8,076 nt of DNA from positions 1-8,076 of the forward strand of contig JAUYCY010000158.1 in NCBI GenBank assembly GCA_030692055.1, given 5' to 3'. The notes beneath the pieces were generated by a model, which saw nothing but the letters and a program-made list of their open reading frames with translations, searched no databases and was not told the DNA's origin. The DNA comes from Candidatus Omnitrophota bacterium (lineage in GTDB: Bacteria; Omnitrophota; Koll11; Duberdicusellales; 4484-171). The position numbers were made by a program, and so were the translations under genes. Shown here piece by piece: positions 1-5,265 of the stretch (its first letter is position 1; the number at the start of each line of letters is the position of its first letter).

Positions 1-205
1 ACCTTTATTTACCCGCCAGATTTGCTGCGCAAATCTGGCGAGGTATCCGCCTTGCGTCCGATGCGACATCTCGCCGAAGCAGTACCTCAGTTCGCATTCA
101 CCCCCGGCCATGGCCGGGGTACTCTGCGAAGGCGGATAGAACATACTCCGCGGCAAGCCGCGGAGACTGGTTGATTCGCAGGTTAAGGTTTTGGCTCTCA
201 AGCTA
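1..205. repeat. GC-rich hairpin cluster downstream of tonB
   Basis: I see no gene in this stretch, which lies just past the tonB stop. It holds three strong inverted repeats. The first has arms CGCCAGATTTGC (14-25) and GCAAATCTGGCG (29-40) around a 3-nt loop. The second is a perfect 18-bp palindrome at 102-119 (CCCCGGCCA/TGGCCGGGG). The third has arms CTCCGCGGC (146-154) and GCCGCGGAG (157-165). A further 10-bp pair, TATCCGCCTT (44-53) and AAGGCGGATA (129-138), encloses the middle palindrome. The block is far richer in G and C than the flanking gene. No U-tract follows any hairpin on either strand, so a Rho-independent terminator is not supported. It looks like a cluster of dispersed palindromic repeat units. 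Confidence 0.75.
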
Positions 206-862
206 TTACTTATTCTTGAAATCAATAGCAATATTGAATTGGCATGAAGAACCTTTAAGTTCTTCTGGAAATGGCGTAAAAGGAGAAGATTCCTGTACAA
301 TTCTTAAGGCAAGATCTTTTAAAGTTTTATTTTCTCCATTACCTTCAACACGCTCTAGCCTCCCGTCTCTAAAAATGATGAAGCTCAGCGCTACTTCCCC
401 GCTTTCTCTAATTTTATATTTATGGCGTGCTACATTATAAAGCTTCACCCTTATGCTGTTATAGTAGCCCATATAAGAGGGTGTTTTTTTAAAAGCTTCA
501 AAATCAGATATTTCTGAAATAAATATTTCCTTATTATTCCTTTCTATAATCTGCGGTTTATCTAAGGCAGCTATATTTTTATTATCCACAACTAACCTAT
601 CGATAACGTTGCCGATATAGGGTGGCGGGATACTTTTAGCTTCTTCTTTAAGCGCATGGATATCATCGCTTATTGTTTTATTTTCTTTTACGATCTTTTC
701 TATTTTTTGAGGAATTATTTCAACTTCTTTTTTTTGGGCAGGCAAAGGCTGCAATCTATTCTTCACTAGCATGGATGGTATATAGCTACCTATAAGTATG
801 CCGTGTATAAGAAACGAGATGCTAATCGCCAAACTCCAATAACTCTTCACCCCGTTAGACAT
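206..862 (-). CDS. tonB: TonB-like energy transducer protein
   Basis: This 218-aa protein is predicted to carry proton-motive-force energy from an ExbB/ExbD-type inner-membrane complex to outer-membrane transporters. One transmembrane helix spans about residues 9-28 after a short cytoplasmic start. It contains S16-x3-H20-G, matching the SxxxH signature of the TonB anchor helix. Residues 35-85 form a charged linker with only short proline stretches (PLPAQ, SIPPPY). Residues 133-215 resemble the TonB/TolA C-terminal domain: YYNSIRVKLYNVA, then GEVALSFIIFRDGRLE, then SSPFTPFPEEL. Start 862 is supported by AGAGGTG seven bases upstream. The first codons, ATG TCT AAC GGG GTG, come from a dispersed repeat arm. 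ExbB/ExbD and receptor genes are not in the window, so the transported substrate is unknown. A TolA-like or gliding-type relative is possible. It probably has its own promoter at 960-987. Confidence 0.75.
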   Translation of the reverse strand: MSNGVKSYWSLAISISFLIHGILIGSYIPSMLVKNRLQPLPAQKKEVEIIPQKIEKIVKENKTISDDIHALKEEAKSIPPPYIGNVIDRLVVDNKNIAALDKPQIIERNNKEIFISEISDFEAFKKTPSYMGYYNSIRVKLYNVARHKYKIRESGEVALSFIIFRDGRLERVEGNGENKTLKDLALRIVQESSPFTPFPEELKGSSCQFNIAIDFKNK

Positions 863-869
863 ATGGTAA

Positions 870-876
870 CACCTCT
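870..876 (-). promoter_or_regulatory. Ribosome binding site of tonB
   Basis: The minus strand reads AGAGGTG here, seven bases before the ATG at 862-860. It fixes that start even though the first codons coincide with a repeat arm. The site lies between the leader hairpin (917-948) and the repeat-derived start region (849-860), so alternative RNA folding could expose or hide it. Confidence 0.65.
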
Positions 877-916
877 ACACATTCCTTTAATTTAGGAAAA
901 TCTTTATAATCACAAT

Positions 917-948
917 AACCCCGTTAGACTAAAAAGTCTAACGGGGTT
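917..948 (-). repeat. 14-bp perfect stem-loop in the tonB leader
   Basis: Arms AACCCCGTTAGACT (917-930) and AGTCTAACGGGGTT (935-948) pair perfectly around a 4-nt loop. Neither strand shows a U-tract after the stem, so I do not call a terminator. The stem starts within a few bases of the predicted tonB transcript start. The same 12-mer arm, ACCCCGTTAGAC, recurs at 849-860 over the tonB start codon, and related arms occur at 3490-3503, 3578-3590 and 3594-3608. Confidence 0.8.
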
Positions 949-959
949 CATATATTTTA

Positions 960-987
960 ATTATAACATAGGTAAAACTCGAGTAAA
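960..987 (-). promoter_or_regulatory. Probable sigma-70 promoter of tonB with extended -10
   Basis: On the minus strand, TTTACT (987-982) is followed by a 16-base spacer and TATAAT (965-960). The spacer ends in TGT, giving a perfect extended -10 (TGnTATAAT). Transcription would begin near 953, leaving a leader of about 90 nt that opens with the 14-bp stem-loop. The site lies in the 155-bp lpd-tonB spacer, so tonB can probably be expressed apart from the upstream metabolic genes. The -35 matches consensus at only four of six positions. Confidence 0.6.
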
Positions 988-1017
988 GAATAAATATAAT
1001 GCACGGGCTAGTAAATG

Positions 1018-2262
1018 TTATTCTGTTTCACTAAAAAGGAAAGGTATAATTTCAGAGAGGGTTGGATGGACAAAAACACAACTTTTCACTGTTTCGCTGG
1101 TAAGCTTGTTTTTAATAGCGAGGGAAAAAATATTAATAAGTTCGGCTGCGAGGTTAGAAATTATTCCTGCGCCTATTATTACATCTCCTTCACCCACAAT
1201 GACTTGCATAAATCCATCCGTATCACCATAGGCGTGAGCAGAAGAAAATTTTAAAAAATTTGATTTAAGGATTTCATATCTCATCTTTTTGCTTTTTGCT
1301 TCCTCCTCCAAGATCCCAACTTTTGCGATTTGAGGAAAGGAAAAAACACAATCGGCTATTGCCCTATAATCCTCGATAGTCTTTTTTCCGATTATATTAT
1401 CAAGACAAATTTTAGCCTGATATTGGGCAACGTAAGCGAGTAACTTCTTTCCGTTGATGTCGCCGCAGGCATAAATATTCTTTATGTTTGTTCGCATGAA
1501 CTCATCGGTCATTACCCAACCGCTATCATCGCACTTTATGCCAACGTGCTCTAGGCCCAAACCTTTAGTATTAGGCTCTCTTCCCGCTGACAAAATTATC
1601 TTATCAAAGCTGTCTAACTTATAGCTATGGATATCTTTTTCTGTTTCTATCTTTATCCCCTTTTTCTCTAAGACTATTCGTAAGCGATTAGCAAGATAGC
1701 TGTCGAAAAATGGTAAAATAGTGTTTTCTTTTTCTATAACTGTAACGTCTTTACCTAGGTTATTCAAAAGCGAGGCGAATTCTATTCCGATATAACCCGC
1801 GCCGACAATAAGAAATTTATCGGGGATATTACCGTAGCTAAATAAATCTTGCGCGAAAATAGTCTTTTCGTTTTCTATTAATAGTCTTGGTAATGAACCG
1901 GTAGCGATGATAATGTTTCTTGCCTCAATATTTTTGCCATCCGCATTTATAATATGGCCGTCTAAAATTTTAGCTTCGCTAAATAGAATATCAATGCCTA
2001 ATCTTTTCAAATAATCAAGGGTTGGTTGTTTTATTTTTTCTAATGCACTATTTTTTTGCTCTAAAATCCTGTGCCAACTTTTGGTTAACTTTGAAGAATT
2101 AAGAAAAAATTTGGTAGGTATGCAGCCTTTATTTAGGCAGGTTCCGCCAAAATTATCCAGAGAACGTTCAAAAAGTACCGCACTTAATTTATATTTTGCC
2201 GCTTGTTTTGCGCAGGCAATTCCTGCTGCGCCGGCTCCTATTATAGCAACATCATATTTCAT
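1018..2262 (-). CDS. lpd: Dihydrolipoamide dehydrogenase-like flavoprotein (E3)
   Basis: This FAD enzyme would reoxidise dihydrolipoamide with NAD+ as the E3 part of 2-oxoacid dehydrogenase or glycine-cleavage complexes. The FAD-binding GAGAAG is at residues 9-14. The redox disulphide motif GGTCLNKGCIPTK has Cys42 and Cys47. ATGS lies at 120-123, the NAD-binding GAGYIG at 154-159, and the second FAD contact YACGDI at 264-269. The C-terminal dimerisation domain ends with HPTLSE (399-404), carrying the catalytic His-Glu pair. At 414 aa it is clearly shorter than the usual 450-475. The shortening appears in the region after the disulphide and in the NAD domain near 200-225. No Shine-Dalgarno is visible before ATG 2262, which is flanked by a repeat. 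No E1, E2 or lipoyl protein gene is nearby. Mercuric or other disulphide reductases are less likely because the HPTxxE end is intact. Confidence 0.85.
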   Translation of the reverse strand: MKYDVAIIGAGAAGIACAKQAAKYKLSAVLFERSLDNFGGTCLNKGCIPTKFFLNSSKLTKSWHRILEQKNSALEKIKQPTLDYLKRLGIDILFSEAKILDGHIINADGKNIEARNIIIATGSLPRLLIENEKTIFAQDLFSYGNIPDKFLIVGAGYIGIEFASLLNNLGKDVTVIEKENTILPFFDSYLANRLRIVLEKKGIKIETEKDIHSYKLDSFDKIILSAGREPNTKGLGLEHVGIKCDDSGWVMTDEFMRTNIKNIYACGDINGKKLLAYVAQYQAKICLDNIIGKKTIEDYRAIADCVFSFPQIAKVGILEEEAKSKKMRYEILKSNFLKFSSAHAYGDTDGFMQVIVGEGDVIIGAGIISNLAAELINIFSLAIKNKLTSETVKSCVFVHPTLSEIIPFLFSETE

Positions 2263-2338
2263 ATAGATTGCACAGATTAAAATACTGATTACACAGATTC
2301 TTATAGTCGGCGTAATCTATCTTTAATCCGTGTAATCA
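2263..2338. repeat. GATTACACAGATT-type repeat filling the mdh-lpd spacer
   Basis: The 76-bp spacer is almost entirely repeat units. GATTGCACAGATT (2266-2278) and GATTACACAGATT (2287-2299) are direct copies 21 bp apart. AATCCGTGTAATC (2325-2337) is the inverted copy with one mismatch. The two 13-mers at 2287 and 2325 can pair across 25 bases. No Shine-Dalgarno for lpd remains. Similar short repeats are scattered through intergenic DNA in various bacteria, to my recollection. Confidence 0.75.
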
Positions 2339-3262
2339 CTAATATATTTCTTTTATTTCTTTAAATTCGTTTTTTACTTTTTTGATTTTTTCTTTCTCTT
2401 CTTTGCTCAACTTTATCTCAATTATTTTATCTGCGCCGTTTTTATTGATCAGACAAGGTACCCCCATACATATCTGGTTAAGGCCGTATTCGCCAAGAAG
2501 TAATACCGACACAGGTATAACCATATTCTTATCGTAAAAAATAGCTTCTATCAAGTAATAACACCCTAGAGAAGGCGCAAAATGTGCGCTTCTATTCTTT
2601 AGAAAACTTACGATTTCTCCTCCTCTCGATGCTGTTTTATCTTGTATCTTTTTTATGATATTATTCTTTAAAAGGCTATCTGCAGATTCGCCTTTAACCT
2701 TCATTCTCTCGGCCGATATGATCATATCATTATTGTGCAAACCAAAAACAAATCCCTCTAGCGAATCTGGAGAGAATCCGCTTATCTGGCTGAAAAGGCC
2801 AAGAAACCTTGCAGTATCTAAAGATGAACCCATGCCTAAGATACGATTACGGTTGAATCCGGTTTCCTTGTTTACGATATAAGTTATAAAGTCTAGCGGG
2901 TTAGTCACCACGATAACAATCGCATGAGGGGAAAGCTTTTTTATTTTTTGTGAAACTTCTTTCGCGACTTTTGCATTTATTTTTAAAAGGTCTAGCCTAG
3001 TCATCCCCTCTTTCCTGGCAATGCCCGCAGTAATTACAACTATATCAGAGTCTTCGATGAAAGAAAAATCGCTACCTGCAGCTAACTTGGTAGAAAATCC
3101 TAAAAATGCCCGGGTATCTTCTAAGTCTAAAGAAACCCCTTTAGCTAAATCACCGGCAATGTCCACTAACGACAGCTCCGGGACGTTAAGGCGGGAAAGC
3201 AGATGAAACGCAAGGCTCGAGCCTACGGCACCGCTTCCGATGATAGATATTTTTCTAACCAT
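2339..3262 (-). CDS. mdh: Malate dehydrogenase (LDH/MDH superfamily)
   Basis: This NAD-dependent cytoplasmic enzyme interconverts malate and oxaloacetate in the TCA cycle. The Rossmann motif GSGAVG lies at residues 9-14, with Asp34 placed to bind the adenosine ribose and favour NAD. The loop TAGIARKEGMTR (78-89) has Arg83 where MDH has Arg and lactate dehydrogenase has Gln, so malate is the predicted substrate. Arg89, the TNPLD motif (120-124) and Arg152 in SLDTARF complete the expected substrate pocket. Catalytic His176 is in GLHNNDM, where the usual motif is close to GxHGDxMVP, so the glycine and proline after it are lost. At 307 aa it has normal length for bacterial LDH-like MDH. Start 3262 is supported by GGAGG eight bases upstream. 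It lies 336 bp after the isocitrate dehydrogenase gene and 76 bp before lpd. Confidence 0.87.
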   Translation of the reverse strand: MVRKISIIGSGAVGSSLAFHLLSRLNVPELSLVDIAGDLAKGVSLDLEDTRAFLGFSTKLAAGSDFSFIEDSDIVVITAGIARKEGMTRLDLLKINAKVAKEVSQKIKKLSPHAIVIVVTNPLDFITYIVNKETGFNRNRILGMGSSLDTARFLGLFSQISGFSPDSLEGFVFGLHNNDMIISAERMKVKGESADSLLKNNIIKKIQDKTASRGGEIVSFLKNRSAHFAPSLGCYYLIEAIFYDKNMVIPVSVLLLGEYGLNQICMGVPCLINKNGADKIIEIKLSKEEKEKIKKVKNEFKEIKEIY

Positions 3263-3270
3263 TTTATCCG

Positions 3271-3275
3271 CCTCC
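3271..3275 (-). promoter_or_regulatory. Ribosome binding site of mdh
   Basis: The minus strand reads GGAGG with an eight-base spacer to the ATG at 3262. It sits inside a TATCCGCCT-type repeat end (3265-3273), which resembles 44-52, so the site may have been supplied by the repeat. Confidence 0.65.
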
Positions 3276-3489
3276 GCAGAAATTTACGCTCGCGAGCCTG
3301 TATATAAGCACGAAAAAGATATCCGCTGTCTATCAGGATTCTGCTGCGGCGACTGCCTACCCAGCAGGGTGTCCTGTTGGCCTACCGAAGCTTTTCTTCC
3401 CGAAACGAATTCGTCTTTGGCGAAAGCTCAGGCAGGGATTCCGCCGCAACCATGAAGATGCTTTGGTTACAACCCGCAGGGCTTCATTT
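3276..3489. repeat. Gene-free block of nested inverted repeats upstream of mdh
   Basis: No credible gene lies in the 336-bp icd-mdh spacer; this is its mdh-proximal part. TGCGGCG (3345-3351) pairs with CGCCGCA (3442-3448). Inside it, CTGCCT (3353-3358) pairs with AGGCAG (3430-3435). CCAGCAGG (3361-3368) forms a hairpin with CCTGTTGG (3373-3380). AGCTTT (3389-3394) pairs with AAAGCT (3423-3428), and ACGAATTCGT (3405-3414) is a palindrome. ATGAAG (3452-3457) pairs with CTTCAT (3482-3487). The nesting suggests a structured dispersed repeat. No transposase or confident promoter was seen. Confidence 0.65.
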
Positions 3490-3608
3490 ACCCCGTTAGA
3501 GAAAGCCACCGACGCGAAGTCGGTGGTGTATATCTAGAAGCCGCGACGGTGGTTTAATGCCACCGTCAGCGCAACGACCCGTTAGGGAACGAAGTTCTCT
3601 AACGGGGT
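3490..3608. repeat. 119-bp inverted-repeat element overlapping the icd stop
   Basis: ACCCCGTTAGAGAA (3490-3503) and TTCTCTAACGGGGT (3595-3608) are perfect 14-bp inverted ends. Three hairpins lie within or overlap: CCACCGAC/GTCGGTGG (3506-3513, 3519-3526), GACGGTGG/CCACCGTC (3545-3552, 3560-3567), and a 13-bp stem CCCGTTAGGGAAC/GTTCTCTAACGGG (3578-3590, 3594-3606) with one G-T pair. The right end supplies the last two codons and the TAG stop of the isocitrate dehydrogenase gene. On the minus strand no U-tract follows, so a Rho-independent terminator is weakly supported at best. Confidence 0.75.
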
Positions 3609-4696
3609 TTACTTAATTTTTTTATTTCTTTTGCGATTGCTTCTGCCATCTCTTTCGTACCCACTGCGCTAGGGTCAGTGCGATTAGGTTTTAAGTCGTA
3701 AGTTACATATTTTCCTTTCTTTATTACCGAAAACACCGCTTTTTCTAAAATATCGGCTTTATTGGCCTCCCCTAGATATTTAAGCATGAGGCTTGCGGAA
3801 AGCATAGTGGCGGTAGGGTTAACTTTATTTTTTCCGGTATATTTAGGCGCGGCACCATGCACCGGCTCAAAAATAGCAATACCAGTACCGATATTTGCAC
3901 CTGGAGCAACGCCCAGACCCCCCATAAGCCCAGCGCATAAATCAGAAATTATATCACCGTAAAGATTGGGCAATACTAAAACATCAAACTCTTGCGGACG
4001 TATTACTAACTGCATGCAAAGATTATCCACAATAACATCAGTAGCTTCTATGCCCGGGTAATTAGAAGAAATTTCCTTAAATGTTTTTAAAAAAAGGCCA
4101 TCAGTGCATTTCATAATGTTTGCCTTATGCACGCAGGTAACTTTTTTTCTTTTTTCTTTCTTAGCTAATTCAAAGGCGAAACGAATAATCCGCCGAGAGG
4201 CAAATTCGGATATTGGTTTTAAAGAAAGTGCGCTGTCGCTACGTATCTTTTTCGCGCTTAGACTATTTATTTTTTCTATTAAGTCTTTTGTTTTGGGATC
4301 TTGCTCTTTAAATTCTACTCCGGAGTATAAATCCTCAGTATTTTCCCTCACCACCACTATGTTTACGCCAGGATATTTTGAATTAGTTCCTTCAATATAA
4401 TATGCTGGCCGCACGCACGCGTAAAGGTCTAGCTCTTGACGCAACGCGACATTTATAGAGCGAAATCCTGTGCCAATGGGAGTAATAATCGGCCCCTTTA
4501 GGGCAACTTTATTGTTTTTTATTGAGTCAAGCGTCTCTTTCGGAAGAAGGTTGTTATATTTTTTTAAGGCAGGTTCGCCGGCATAAACTGTTTCCCATTC
4601 GATACCTACGTTCAAAGCATCAATGCATATTTTTGTTGCCTCAACTATCTCTGGACCAGTGCCATCTCCAGGAATTAAACTAACTTTATACGACAT
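3599..4696 (-). CDS. icd: Isocitrate dehydrogenase (IDH/IPMDH family)
   Basis: This 365-aa beta-decarboxylating dehydrogenase is predicted to convert isocitrate to 2-oxoglutarate. The fold signature begins with LIPGDGTGPEI (7-17). The substrate loop GFRSINVALRQELDLYACVRP has Ser80, Asn82, Arg86 and Arg96. RENTEDLYSG (117-126) is the isocitrate-type motif, unlike the RELTGGIYFG form of isopropylmalate dehydrogenase. Lys191, Asp224, Asp248 and Asp252 (NLYGDIISD) supply catalysis and metal binding. The cofactor segment HGAAPKYTGKNKVNPTA (280-296) has Lys285-Tyr286, with Tyr333 in VTYD; these resemble E. coli NADP-specificity residues, whereas length and overall style are like NAD enzymes, so the cofactor is uncertain. 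Homoisocitrate dehydrogenase is an alternative, but mdh and aconitase-type neighbours favour the TCA role. No Shine-Dalgarno precedes ATG 4696. The final codons CCC CGT TAG lie in a dispersed repeat. Confidence 0.85.
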   Translation of the reverse strand: MSYKVSLIPGDGTGPEIVEATKICIDALNVGIEWETVYAGEPALKKYNNLLPKETLDSIKNNKVALKGPIITPIGTGFRSINVALRQELDLYACVRPAYYIEGTNSKYPGVNIVVVRENTEDLYSGVEFKEQDPKTKDLIEKINSLSAKKIRSDSALSLKPISEFASRRIIRFAFELAKKEKRKKVTCVHKANIMKCTDGLFLKTFKEISSNYPGIEATDVIVDNLCMQLVIRPQEFDVLVLPNLYGDIISDLCAGLMGGLGVAPGANIGTGIAIFEPVHGAAPKYTGKNKVNPTATMLSASLMLKYLGEANKADILEKAVFSVIKKGKYVTYDLKPNRTDPSAVGTKEMAEAIAKEIKKLSKPR

Positions 4697-4729
4697 ATTT
4701 TTTAATTTTATTATATAGCTTAGAACTTA

Positions 4730-4749
4730 CCTGCCTGCCGGCAGGCAGG
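4730..4749. repeat. Perfect 20-bp palindrome between leuD and icd
   Basis: CCTGCCTGCC (4730-4739) is followed directly by its reverse complement GGCAGGCAGG, with no spacer. It sits in the 65-bp gap after the LeuD-type gene. A TAAG sequence rather than a U-tract follows on the minus strand, so it is more likely a dispersed palindrome or mRNA-stabilising hairpin than an intrinsic terminator. Confidence 0.8.
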
Positions 4750-4761
4750 CGGCTTTATCGC

Positions 4762-5265
4762 CTACTCTACTTTAAAATCCTTATATTTTTGAAGATAATT
4801 AATTATACCGCCACAGATAACTAATTCGTTTCTAAAATTGTTCCACGGAATAAACTTTAGAATTTCATTATTTTTTAGATTCTTTATGTTACCCTTATCT
4901 ACGTCAATGGCTAACTCATCACCCTCACTCATACAAGAAGTATCTACCTCAATTAAAGGCAAACCTATATTAAAAGCATTACGATAGAATATACGTGCGA
5001 AACTTTTCGCTATTACGCATGTAATTGCCGCTTCTTTTATTACCCAGGGAGCTTGCTCCCTGGAAGAACCCATGCCAAAATTATCTCCCGCGACAATTAT
5101 TGACTTATTTGGAATTATTTCTTTATAAAAGTTTGGCCTTATATCTTCAAAAAGATATTGCGAGAGTTTTTTCATATCAGTGATGGAAAATTTGTACCTA
5201 CCGGAAATTATCCAATCCGTATTAATATTGTCGCCGAACTTAAAAACTTTGCCTTCTAAAATCAT
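4762..5265 (-). CDS. leuD: Aconitase/isopropylmalate isomerase-type small subunit
   Basis: This 167-aa protein is the swivelling small domain that closes over the [4Fe-4S] active site of a two-subunit hydro-lyase. GDNINTDWIISGRY (11-24) and DNFGMGSSREQAPW (61-74) are family signatures, the second carrying the substrate-contact Ser-Arg pair. The length fits archaeal-type LeuD/HacB rather than the roughly 200-aa enterobacterial LeuD. The specificity loop after GRY reads YKFS (24-27), which matches neither the YLRT of homoaconitase nor the hydrophobic isopropylmalate form known to me. With isocitrate dehydrogenase and mdh next door, citrate/isocitrate is the inferred substrate; isopropylmalate is not excluded. 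Its ATG overlaps the pilT stop as ATGA and no clear Shine-Dalgarno precedes it, so translation is probably coupled to pilT. The partner large subunit is at 6468-7718. Confidence 0.85.
   Translation of the reverse strand: MILEGKVFKFGDNINTDWIISGRYKFSITDMKKLSQYLFEDIRPNFYKEIIPNKSIIVAGDNFGMGSSREQAPWVIKEAAITCVIAKSFARIFYRNAFNIGLPLIEVDTSCMSEGDELAIDVDKGNIKNLKNNEILKFIPWNNFRNELVICGGIINYLQKYKDFKVE

Noticed and set aside
171..440. An 89-codon plus-strand open frame
   Set aside because: Almost all of it lies antisense to the C-terminal TonB domain, which is the far better coding frame.
452..463. Shared 12-mer GCTGTTATAGTA in tonB and upstream of leuC (near 7793)
   Set aside because: A few 12-base matches are expected by chance in a window this size, and no extension was seen.
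2263..2338. CRISPR array
   Set aside because: Only two direct units with 8-base gaps plus one inverted copy; lacks regular repeats with unique spacers and no cas gene is present.
3240..3455. A 71-codon plus-strand open frame rich in Cys and Pro over the mdh start and spacer
   Set aside because: It overlaps the mdh start in antisense and then runs through the nested hairpin repeats, which explain its composition. No ribosome binding site or family signature was seen.
3578..3606. Intrinsic terminator of icd
   Set aside because: The stem is strong but overlaps the stop codon, and no U-tract follows on the minus strand; a repeat unit explains it better.
4710..4715. TATAAT on the minus strand 13 bases before the icd start, which might suggest a leaderless transcript
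   Set aside because: The matching -35 position falls in the palindrome and shows no resemblance to TTGACA, and no extended -10 is present.
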